NCBI GenBank assembly: GCA_036872755.1
Contig: JAVHNS010000003.1
Span: 310,001-374,000 of the forward strand
Source: Orbilia blumenaviensis
Lineage: Eukaryota > Ascomycota > Orbiliomycetes > Orbiliales > Orbiliaceae
Direction of reading: 5' to 3'
Length of the DNA stretch: 64,000 bases
The position numbers and the translations under genes were made by a program. This document shows, piece by piece, positions 55,081 through 64,000 of this stretch. Positions within the stretch are counted from its first letter, which is position 1. Every line of letters starts with the position of its first letter. The notes beneath the pieces were generated by a model that saw only the letters and a list, made by a program, of their open reading frames with translations, was not told the origin of the DNA and did not search any database.

Positions 55081-56256
55081 ATGAAAACGAAAATGAAAAG
55101 ACCAAAAATGCACATCCACGCCCTCCCCACAGAACTACACGTCCAAATCCTCAAATACCTCCCCTCAATCTCCGACCAAATCGCCATCTCCCTCACCTGC
55201 CAACGCTGGCAATCCATCCTCAACAAGCCAGACTTCAAAAGAACCCGCTACAGCCGACTTACCCCGTCAGGCACACTCAGCGTCCACAAGTTCTTCGACC
55301 ACCCCGGTCCCGTAGCCAGAATACGACTGACCTGCCAATACCTCTACGGAACCGGCAAGATTTTAACATATTCCTACCATTTTGGAAATTACAGTCCCGA
55401 ATGGTTACCGTATCCTCAAACGATAGATTCCGAAAGGGGGCGTTCTGATATTGATTATATCGATAATGATAGGCCGTTATTGCCGCCGATAGATATCACA
55501 GCCTGCCCGTTTCTAAACGAACCTCTGTTCTATAACCCTAATGGTTTAAAAATAACAGCTCAAAAAAGTGAAGATTTTGCATCAATACAGGAAATTTGCG
55601 AGGTTGATATGGCATCTTACATGCAAAGTCTGATGGTGAGTCTGATGCCGTTTGGTCCGAAGGGTAGGGTGCGCGCTTTCACTCATTCTACGAGTCAATT
55701 TTTGGGTGGGATTATAAGGATTAGTAGTTTTACGGGTGGGGATCCTTGTTGTGAAGAATGTGGTGAGAGTTGGCATCTCCCTGGTCCATTGGATGAACCG
55801 GAGCCTTTTATGGAGGGGGATCATGAATATATGCTGAAGGTGGTTTGGCCTAATGATGGTAGTTCTGAGTCTTCAAGTTCATATCCTTCTTCTTCTTCTT
55901 CTTCTTCTTCTTCTTCTTCTTCTTCTTCTTCTTCTTCTTCTTCTTCTTCTTCTTCTTCTTCTTCTTCTTCTTCTTCTCCCTCCCCTTCTTCTTCTGCTAC
56001 TACTACTTCTAGCTCTGCGGGGAGGATGGAAGTTCCAACTGTTCGACAGACAGCACAGGCTGCGATAGACTCCATTTTGGTGAATACGTTGTGCTCTGGA
56101 GACTACTTCTCTCCCCAGTCTGTTAAAATCTTCGGATTTTCGGCAACACTTACGACGCCAGAGAATGAAATTGAGTACGAGAGGGGGTGTAGAGGGTGGG
56201 AGTTGGGCGGGATCCATAGAGAGCCATGGGAGCCCGAGACAGAAGAAGACTACTGA
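55081..56256 (+). CDS. F-box-like protein 3 of the tandem cluster, with a 30-Ser tract
   Basis: A 391-residue, single-exon protein. Three in-frame ATGs (55081, 55093, 55108) precede HALPTELHVQILKYLPSISDQIAISLTCQRWQSIL, the most canonical F-box of the cluster (residues about 13-50). Shared blocks are LSVHKFFDHPG (about 68), CPFLNEPLF (about 142) and CCEECGESW (about 223). Then come exactly 30 consecutive TCT codons (55888-55977, residues 270-299), more Ser/Thr, and a C-terminal region that is less similar to genes 1 and 2. The Ser tract is a pure trinucleotide microsatellite and is likely to vary in length. The protein is probably an SCF adaptor. The gene is separated from gene 2 by the MITE-like element. 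Confidence 0.82.
   Translation: MKTKMKRPKMHIHALPTELHVQILKYLPSISDQIAISLTCQRWQSILNKPDFKRTRYSRLTPSGTLSVHKFFDHPGPVARIRLTCQYLYGTGKILTYSYHFGNYSPEWLPYPQTIDSERGRSDIDYIDNDRPLLPPIDITACPFLNEPLFYNPNGLKITAQKSEDFASIQEICEVDMASYMQSLMVSLMPFGPKGRVRAFTHSTSQFLGGIIRISSFTGGDPCCEECGESWHLPGPLDEPEPFMEGDHEYMLKVVWPNDGSSESSSSYPSSSSSSSSSSSSSSSSSSSSSSSSSSSSSSPSPSSSATTTSSSAGRMEVPTVRQTAQAAIDSILVNTLCSGDYFSPQSVKIFGFSATLTTPENEIEYERGCRGWELGGIHREPWEPETEEDY
55888..55977 (+). repeat. (TCT)30 coding microsatellite
   Basis: Thirty perfect TCT codons in frame, giving a poly-serine tract in F-box-like protein 3. Confidence 0.95.
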
Positions 56257-56547
56257 TCAGGGATCATGAGGGCTTGCTTTTGGGGCTTTCATGACGCGAG
56301 TATATTCATATAATTGATGTATTTAGTTTCGATTGTGTCATAATCTCAATTTACTTGATGCATGTAGATATATTAGTCTCGGTCCCAGACGCTGTTGACC
56401 ACAATAGATATATTATATCCCCCGGCGATCTCACAGCGCTCAAAAATACAATTATCAGAAACTCCCACAAGAGAAGGACTAACATAGCCTCGAAGAACGG
56501 CGCTGGACGCAAAGAGAGCGAATGTATCTATAAAAGAAAAAGAGCAT

Positions 56548-57969
56548 CTACGCCCCCTTCTTCCCAAAGAACCCATCCAACTTCGTCTGCTTCTCATCCC
56601 ACTTCTCACTCCCCACCCCGCCGCCAGTCCTCTTCAACCCCACAAGATGCACCTTCTCATTAACCCCTTCAATCACCACCGTCATGCCATCTTTACTCAC
56701 AACCCCCTTTGGTAGCACCTCAACTACTAAATAACCGGTATTCCCCCATCCCGGATGTTTTCCCTGATACCACCCTTTTTGCACAACGGGTGTAGTCGCA
56801 AGCACTGAAGTCGGCGGGAATAGTGCGACGAATGACTTCCAAAGCCAGGAGAGGAGCATACCGTGCGAGACTATTGCGATCACTGGTGATGAAGTATCCG
56901 GTGGTGGAGGGTCTTGGTTACTACTACTACTATTGCTGCCGCCTGTTGATGTAGTTGTATTTTGTGATGCTGCTGTTATTGCAAGGGATGGAGGGAGGAG
57001 GGTCGGCGTGCCTGGGAGAAGCGGGATGATGCATCTGCGAATAAACGAATCCGCTCGCGCTTTTATAGATGCCGGTGTTTCCATCTCCCTGAATTCCTCC
57101 TCTTCTCCTTCTTCCTCTTCAGGTAGAGGAACAGCCGCCGCCGTAGCCAAAGGAGTCTCCAAATTCCCGGATAAAGGTCCCTCTTCACCAGCTGTCATCT
57201 CTACATCCTTCGTCGGATTCCCAGTAGCGCCACTAGCAGTAGATGTATTATCATCCCCCTTCCTCTTTTTCGAATCCCCACCAGCAGCACCACCAGCAGC
57301 ACCACCCCCAATCCCAGATCCAGATCCAACGCTATCACTCCTCTTCCTCTTCTTCAAATTCTTTTTAGGAGTGGTAGTCAAAAAAGTCTCCCCCTCATAA
57401 CTTCCAAAATCCTGCTCTATGAGATCGGCGTCGATCTTGAATAATATCGATTCTCCAATTTCCTCGTCTTCGTTCGATACATCGTAGTGCAGTCCCTCTT
57501 TCTCATCACCATTATCATCATCACCGCCACCACCGTCATCATTATTTACGCCATCATTATTACCACCGGCATTTAAACCCTCGCCCGTCGCTTCCGGAAC
57601 ATCCGCACCAGTTTCAACGGGTTTGTTCCTCCGCACCCGTTTTTGTTCCTCATATATCGCCTCTGCTGTTTTCTTCGCTCGCGAAAGCGGCGATGAGAAG
57701 ATATGTGTTATCGGTGGGATTGTACTGCCGATGTGCGTGGCTAGTCGGGCGGTTTGGAGGACTCCGTGGGATGTTAGGGAGGAGTCGGTTACTCCGGCGC
57801 TGTGTAAATACAAGGTCGAATATATAAAATGGTTAGCAACGGCAATATAATAAGAACTAATGAAACTGAATAGGATAGAATAGATGGAAGGAAATTTTGA
57901 TAGAGGAACGTACTAGACATGGCGCAGGTTATCGGTCGTTTCGCCGTGGCGGATGAACAGTATCTTCAT
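56548..57969 (-). CDS. Histidine phosphatase (phosphoglycerate-mutase-like) with NLS and PIP-box-like tail
   Basis: Exon 1 is 57969-57914 and exon 2 is 57799-56548, with a 114-nt intron (donor GTACGT, branch CTAAC, acceptor CAG) that joins in frame; 435 residues. Exon 1 encodes MKILFIRHGETTDNLRH, with the catalytic RHG at 7-9. Exon 2 continues AGVTDSSLTSHG, then SSPLSRAKKTAEAI, IEQDFGSYEGE and the second catalytic His in VSHG (His331). The domain is split by a long low-complexity insert (about residues 80-280) with Gly/Asp runs and basic KKNLKKRKR and KKRK segments of nuclear-localisation type. The C-terminus contains QTKLDGFF (423-430), matching the PCNA-interacting PIP-box consensus Q-x-x-L-x-x-F-F. 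The substrate is unknown. It is convergent with F-box-like gene 3. Confidence 0.85.
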
Positions 57970-60096
57970 CTTTTTTTTATATATGTGTGGTTTTTTGGAA
58001 AGTGTTAGGTCGAATTTCGGTTACGTAATGGCGATGTTATTAAAGCTCAGCTGTACCAAGCATGAAGTTGCAAACCAGATATTAAAAACCCCAGACGCGG
58101 CGGAAAAAAGAGTAGAATAGAACAAGGCAAAAAGCAGTCGATTGAAATAGCCAGCAAGCTAGTTAAACTGGCCGTAATATCGGAATAGCGACCCTTATCA
58201 ATGAAAATGATATAATTCCAGGCCCCCTGTAAGCTCAAGCCCGAGGAAACGAAGATAATCGTCAGCACCCCGCCAGCTATTTAGACTAGTTAGACTAGGC
58301 AGCCTGATAACTAAATCTATGAAACCCAATTGCACCTCCAATTAGTTACAACGAAGAAAACGTAGGCGTCCAATCCCGCACTCCCGAATTCCTCCCCCCC
58401 AAAAATAAAAACGTAAAAATAAGCCGGGGGACGTGGAGAGTTCGAGAGGGAGGATAACTAACCGAAACGTTAAACGCCGACCAAAAAAACAACCAGTCGT
58501 TACCTACCCGAGCCTAAACTAAGCTTCTTGGATTCTTTGCACCTGCCGGTTGCGTCTATAAGGCTGAGAAAACCGGTGCAGTGATATCTATAACAGAGAT
58601 ACCGGCCGCGTCCAACGGTATACTGGTAGGGTATTACCGGAGTGGAGCTCTTGGAAGGTGGTACTAGTATAGTAATGAAGGCCGGCGATTATGAGGCCCC
58701 CTGGTCTGTGATCAGTGGCAGTCTGGAGAAGACCCTGGAACCGATGAAGCGGATTTTGGTCCCTAACTACTTAAACAATCGAGTTGGGTTTAGTATAGTC
58801 CCCCTTGCTCAATATCACAACTTCCGTGTGCATATATGTATGCCTGAATACGTACTCGAGCTCTATTACCTTGGGACCAACGGTACAACGACACGTTCCC
58901 GGAGTTCTTTCCCCAGAAGTCATAAAAAAAAGACAAGGTGATCTCAAATATAGAAAACAAAAAAAAGGAAACAGGAAGTCCGCGGGGATTACCTAAAATG
59001 CCGTGACGTCTGTTTCGTTCCGTGTGCGGAATCGAGCGCGGTTCAATCGCAATTGTGCATATTTCGATTGCGTCGAGGGTTGAATCGCCGTTCAATCGGG
59101 AGCTGATAAACGGGGTAAAAAATACCACACAACGCACGTGTAGACAAGTAATATAGATATGGGTTCTAGAACGTTAATTGACATGTATGGAGAGGTGAAC
59201 AGCGGATGATGTGATGCAAGCCACATTGCAGTGCAGTGCATCGGATTACGAGTTGATGTGTAATCATGAAGAGAGTATCTTTATACTTTTGGTTCTATAT
59301 GCACTATGGTCTCTGGGTAATAGATATCGATAACCGACGGCGGTCTGGCTAAAGTTGCCAAAAGCCGAAAAAGGTATCCGTACGTCTTATCTCGATATAT
59401 TTGGGACGGCATTGAATGTTCTCAATGCATTGTAGATGTATAGCGGGCTGACTGCTTTCTTACTATACGCTGGATCAATTGATAGCAGGCAGAAGGCACC
59501 CACTCCTAATTTCTGCGTTAGTCTGCTAATGTAACGATATACTGTAGGCTTTGTCATTTGTAACCATTCCTATCTATTTTGCTCCTTAAATAAGTCTTCT
59601 GAGTTTATTATATTGCTGCAATGGTCGACTGATATAGCATTGTTATACCAAATACGACGTCACTGCTGTGATACAGCGCTACAAACTTAGTCAGAAGCAA
59701 TTATCGAGTCGCATTACGATCTTCAAATACGACACGGCATCGGTTGCCTACGAGGCACTGGGGATGGACGTTCCAATTCTTTGTGTAACTCTATTTGTTT
59801 CTGGGCTGTCTAGTGAGCTCTCTCCTATGACGACAGGGGCGAGTAACCACTCTTCTGAGCTCCCCTAACATCATACATCATTTTTGGACGTTGACATCTA
59901 GAATAGCCATGCATTTTGTACATTCCTTTTTTGTTTTGGTAAAACGCCTATGCTATGGTAGTAGTGCTCAGTCTAACGCTATGGTCGCAAACATCAAATA
60001 TCCACGTGAAAAAGACAATCTACCATTTTGCCAGATGCATACGGCAGTAGGCTTCGACATCGTCATATTATAAGCCCTTTTTTTTTTTTTTTCAAC
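57970..60096. other. Intergenic region between the phosphatase and the esterase
   Basis: About 2.1 kb. Frames at 58642-58941 and 59668-59868 show no domain or splice support. A poly(T) stretch at 60079-60092 precedes the esterase stop codon on the plus strand. No RNA gene recognised. Confidence 0.5.
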
Positions 60097-61414
60097 CTAA
60101 ACCAACCCCGCCCCGATCAGCACCGCCGCCAAAGCGGCCACTCCCAAGCTCCACATCCCCCCCTCAACCCTCCCAGCTGCATTCCCACCTCCAGCGGTAG
60201 TAGTTGTAGCACCTGGATTAGCCCCCGTCGTCGTCCCCATATTCCCTCCAGTCTCCGTAGCACTCGGCCCTCCCACCCTAGTCGTAGTAACACCACCAGA
60301 ACTAGGGCTAGTACCTCTATCCTCCACATCCCACCTATCAAAAAACCGTAATATCAAATCATTCGCCTCAATGACCGTCGGCTTCCCACCAGAGCTGACT
60401 TGGCTAAAATTCGGCTCCGTGCTAGGCCACACATGCCCCATACCTTCAACTCTATAATGCTGCATAGCACCCTGTACACCATCACAAGTCCATGTGAAAT
60501 GGTGAGCTGAGCCGTTGAAAAGGACTTCGGTCATGTTATCGCATTTATTACGTTCGATCCATCCTTGTAGCCAGTATTCGATTGGAGGGGTGGCGATGGT
60601 GCCGTTGCGGCCGTTATAGGGGACCGTGGTGTCGTTTGTGCCGTGGAAGGAGATTATGGGGATTGGGGTTTTGTAGGGGTTGCAGGTTGCATTGCCGCCG
60701 GCTTCGAAGCCGGTGTAGGCACCTGCGTCTGGAGCGAAGGCTGCGAAGTTGGCGCCGACGACTGGGTCGCAGGCTATGCGGTTGAGAAAGCCGCCGCCGT
60801 TGGAGATACTGTTTTCACGTATTATAATATTAAAACTTTTTTCTCCCTCTTTTTTCTTCTTCTTTTTGTTTTAGAGGACGTATGAGGGGGCATACCCAGT
60901 AGCATAAATCTTCTCATTGTCCACACAGTAGTTATTTCGAAGGTAGTCGAGCAGGTCGCTCATGAACTTAAGATCCTGGTCAACCGGTGTCGTTACAGCC
61001 CCCGGCATTCCAGTCGCCCATATCCCACCCAGCGCATCCGGATATACCATTATTTTCTACTCCAAGTTAGCTCTAATGAAATACTAAATTGGAGAAGCGG
61101 GGAAAAAAAGAGGGACATACATCATCCCCCCACCTCGGCGCGCTAAACCTTGTATCCGCCTCAAAATGAGGACCGATACCAGGCGCGCCATGGAACCCAA
61201 TAATTACAGGATAATCGTCGTCGGATTCATAGTCCCTTGGTAGATGAACATAAAACGTACGGTTGGCGTTAGAGCTTATGATCGATAGCTTGCGAGTCGA
61301 GCCGATATCCGCCGACGGAACGGCCTTTCCACATCCTGGTGTGTCGTCCGCGAAAGCTAAAGAAGGGGCAAGCGCCAGCAGCAGTGCTGGGAGTATCGGA
61401 TGTAGTCGGACCAT
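60097..61414 (-). CDS. Secreted CE1-type esterase (feruloyl/acetyl esterase or PHB-depolymerase-like), GPI-anchored
   Basis: Three exons, 61414-61121, 61056-60896 and 60808-60097, with introns of 64 nt (GTATGT, CTAAC, TAG) and 87 nt (GTATGC, CAG); 388 residues. A signal peptide (about 1-22, LLLALAPSLAFA) leads into an alpha/beta-hydrolase of the CE1 type: RTFYVHLPRDY, PVIIGFHG, VYPDALGG, the nucleophile elbow YATGISNGGG (Ser154), HGTNDTTVPY with the likely acid residue, and GMGHVWPS with the catalytic His277. A Gly/Thr-rich linker and a hydrophobic C-terminus (LGVAALAAVLIGAGLV) suggest a GPI anchor, which is unusual for secreted plant-polymer esterases and implies action at the cell surface. 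The substrate (feruloyl or acetyl esters, or polyesters) cannot be read from the sequence. Confidence 0.87.
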
Positions 61415-62543
61415 CGCGGGGGGGCGAATTAACCAAAATATTGACCGATTACTGGAGCAAGTATAAATGTGGAGCTATGTAAAAACTCTGGGGAAGAAAA
61501 ATAATAAAATTTACTAAATCCGGGGAAAAGGGACGTCCATATAAATATATACAAAAAACCCCCCCAGTGCGACGGAAATTTGCCACTTCCATGAAGTGAG
61601 AAGAAAAGGGAAGGAGAGAACCGCCTTATCCGGGGAATGTGAACCATGACCTGGCGTTTATGTCATTCTGCAGCGACCGGGGAGGCTGGGGCTACATCGA
61701 ACCCTGGTTTAGATTGATCAATCGAGCTAACTTTTCGCGCCGGCAGTTCTTCTAAAACCGAATAAGCTTTTGTCCGCCCATCCACAGAACTTTACTAGTC
61801 CTGCCATCTGTTTCCAATTAGTGTTTTAGATGTTCGATGCCCTAATGGCTGCGAGAGGTTTGGTTATGTATGCATTGGATCGAGATCCTATAGCTATTTC
61901 GTTCAATCCAGTTTGTAAGACATTCAGCTGACTAACGTTCCAACATCCGCCAGCTCGTTTCCATCCCCGCATCAATTGATTGTCAGATCATGAAAAAGAT
62001 AGCCGAGGGCGACTGCAACGCAAAATATGCAACAATTGCGATTTTAGTTGAAGAGCTAGAGACGCATATGAAAATCTGGTTTCAAGGCTAATCTATACAG
62101 CCAATGGAAGATATCCGCACGGAGGCTTAGAATGTGGCATTATTAAAAAACGCGCGATGATGGTTTCTTACCCGTGACACACACCATGGTGGCGCGATAC
62201 TGGAGACTGTGAATATTCAGCCCTAGTACCTGGTCTCGTGACCAGACCGTTGTCAATCCACCCAGTATAACCTGCAGTTTCATGCAAGATACGCCAACAA
62301 ATGAGGGGCTTCCCAAGGCTCTGAGATTTCACCGACGACTTAAAAGATCTTCAATGCCAGCCTCGTAGATATAGAACCTCAAGCCCTCATTATATCCTTG
62401 TTACTATTTGTATTCTTGCGAGTGTATTGATCAACTATCATTCTAAATTAAACTTATCCCGATAGAGGAACTTGTGCCGCATAGCGGCTTAATACGTATT
62501 AATACCGCTACTTGTATTCGAACCAGTTCGCCATTCCAAAAGC
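61415..62543. other. Divergent intergenic region between the esterase and the DUF2235 gene
   Basis: About 1.1 kb containing both promoters. No gene or repeat stands out. Confidence 0.5.
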
Positions 62544-64000
62544 ATGCCGCAATCCTTAGCTACTTCTGAGCAGCTCAAATCACTGGCGACAGAGATTGAC
62601 CAACAACCTATCTCGGAGGTTAAGAACGAAGGATCACTAAGTCAGCTACAACCTTGCGCCGATTGTGGGAAGGATCACTTACGGAAGCGGATTGTTTGCT
62701 GTGTTGATGGGACTTGGATGGGACCTGACGGCGCCGCAGGTAATTCGGGCTAATTTCAGAACTACTATCCATATATGATATTATAAAAACGTATCTCACC
62801 TAACCGAAACCACCAAAAGGAAGTGAAAATGGAAACGCGAGCAACATTTTTCGTATTTGGGCTTCAATAAAGACCGGAATAGTGGAAGATGAGAATGGCA
62901 AGTGGCAGCAAATTCGAAGATACTTCAAGGGCCTTGGAACCGATGTTGGCATCTTTCAAAAACTTTACAGTGGGGTCACGGGATCAGGTCTGGATGATCT
63001 TATCTTCAGAGTTTACAAGGCAAGCCTCCAGAATTTTGTCAAGTAAAACCAAAGTACCGTATTACGTACTTAGATATTAACAAATTTTGGTTGTTGTTTT
63101 TTGGGTAGTTTTGTGCATTAAATTGCTGCCCTTCCCAGGATGAAATTTACTTCTTTGGATACAGCCGCGGTGCTCGTAAGCCTCACATCTTTCGAGGTAA
63201 TTTCGTTTTCAACACGACTTCACAAATATCTAACCAGTAGAACTACAATACAGACGTGGTCCGGGCGGTTGCTGCTCTATTTTACCATATGCGTACCCTC
63301 AAGCCGACGACTGAGGAATTTGACAAACTTTACTGGGACAGCCTGCGTATCTATAAGGGAATCAGAAATAAAATCGATTTCCACAAAAACGAGGTATTAA
63401 GGCCATTCTACTTCTAGCTTTATCCTAGCCAAGTTATTTGTACATGTAACCATAGGGCTGACATCTAGCGTTCTAGGCCTACCTATACCTGTAAGTTTTA
63501 TAAATTTATAGAGCGAATTAATTCATGCCTAACGTTGCATAGCGATACACATACCCGCGAGGCAGCAAAAATAAAATTCATCGGTGTCATTGATACTGTC
63601 AAAGCCTTTAACGATGGCGGGCTATACGACATCAGCCAAACCCCCAATATCGCTCATGTTCGCCATGCCCTCGCTATCCTCGAAGACCGGAATGCTTTCT
63701 CTCCAGAAAAGTATTCAGATTTGGAAAAGTCCTCGGGTGCTAACCTGCCGAATCAGGGCGCACTCAGTGACTGGCAAAAGCGGGATACACAGACGTGCAT
63801 TGAGGCGTGGTTTCTTGGTACCCATGGCGATGTTGGAGGATCTGCTATACAAGACGGCTGGTCATTATGGCCGTTGCAATTCTTACTTTCGGAGGCAGAA
63901 GCCAGTGGTTTGTGTTTGAAATTCCAGCCGTTACGGGGTGCCATTCAAATCCAGAATCCACTTGATTATGCAATGCCTTCCCAGATGGACGTTACAGATG
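62544..64000 (+). CDS. DUF2235 (Tle1-like) alpha/beta-hydrolase, 5' part, at least six exons
   Basis: Proposed exons: 62544-62739, 62820-63019, 63109-63175, 63254-63393, a 14-nt exon 63477-63490, and 63543 to beyond the window. Motifs in order: a Cys pair PCADCGKDH, RIVCCVDGTW (domain start), YFKGLGTDVG, VYKFCALNC, the nucleophile motif DEIYFFGYSRGA, AVAALFYHMRTL, IKFIGVIDTVKAF and WFLGTHGDVGGS. These are the signature blocks of the DUF2235 family (related to the catalytic domain of Tle1 phospholipases), common in fungi. Introns 1, 3 and 5 show CTAAC branches. Intron 2 is best explained with a GC donor (AAG/GCAAGC), and the 14-nt exon restores the frame. The start ATG is in a good context, and the N-terminal 40 residues are family-atypical. 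The gene is incomplete at the window end. Confidence 0.85.

Noticed and set aside
55821..56217. Poly-Glu, poly-Arg and poly-Leu frames over the (TCT)30 tract
   Set aside because: Other-frame readings of the microsatellite in F-box-like gene 3.
58642..58941. 99-codon frame in the phosphatase-esterase intergenic region
   Set aside because: No homology features, no splice or promoter support; ends in low-complexity basic residues.
59010..59110. GTTCAATCGC-type repeated segments, tRNA-like at first sight
   Set aside because: No cloverleaf can be drawn; the segments are short inverted copies without the D and anticodon arms.
59668..59868. 66-codon frame
   Set aside because: Looks like random coding potential; no motif.

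Overview
The window comes from a filamentous ascomycete (Pezizomycotina). The reasons are repeat-induced point mutation (RIP) so heavy that some retrotransposons survive only as A/T sequence, short introns with GTAAGT-like donors and CTAAC branch sites, F-box-like and LPxELR-type proteins, GPI-anchored Ser/Thr-rich cell-wall proteins, and TACCTAGGTA palindromes between genes. I cannot name the species.

Bases 1-44,100 are an AT-rich, gene-free compartment built from Ty3/gypsy elements. Four complete LTR elements can be delimited, each with a 5-bp target duplication. R1 (1694-18021, + orientation) and R2 (18822-28021, - orientation) are RIP-destroyed members of one family. Element A (8600-15693, - orientation, 330-bp LTRs) is intact and nested inside R1. 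Element B (29077-38266, + orientation, 558-bp LTRs) is intact, belongs to a subfamily related to R1/R2, and lies next to R2. The LTR pairs of A and of B look identical base for base, so both insertions are recent and escaped RIP.

A and B are chromodomain-carrying Ty3 elements with gag, a -1 frameshift site directly before the gag stop, and pol. In both, a sequence just inside the 5' LTR is complementary to the predicted 5' end of the RNA, as in Tf1-type self-priming. Both also carry an extra gene on the opposite strand, downstream of pol, for a protein with a Zn2Cys6-type cysteine pattern. In B that gene has a clear 57-nt intron that restores the reading frame, followed by a long coiled coil and an acidic tail, so it looks like a transcription factor. 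The B LTR carries a symmetric four-copy array of the half-site GCGTTATGTG about 45-100 bp upstream of its TATA box, a candidate target for that protein or for a host factor. This antisense-regulator-plus-LTR-array arrangement is the strongest candidate for an undescribed system here.

Bases 38,267-44,100 are AT-rich with tandem repeats, one GC island of hairpins and microsatellites. From about 44.1 kb the composition becomes balanced and host genes begin: an LPxELR-type (2EXR/DUF7730-like) protein (45137-46444, +); a two-exon GPI-anchored Ser/Thr-rich protein (48672-49786, +); three tandem paralogous F-box-like genes (51270-52241, 52945-53946, 55081-56256, all +) with a MITE-like inverted-repeat element between the last two; a two-exon histidine phosphatase with a C-terminal PCNA-binding-like motif (57969-56548, -); a three-exon secreted, probably GPI-anchored CE1-type esterase (61414-60097, -); and the 5' part of a multi-exon DUF2235 hydrolase (62544 to the window end, +).
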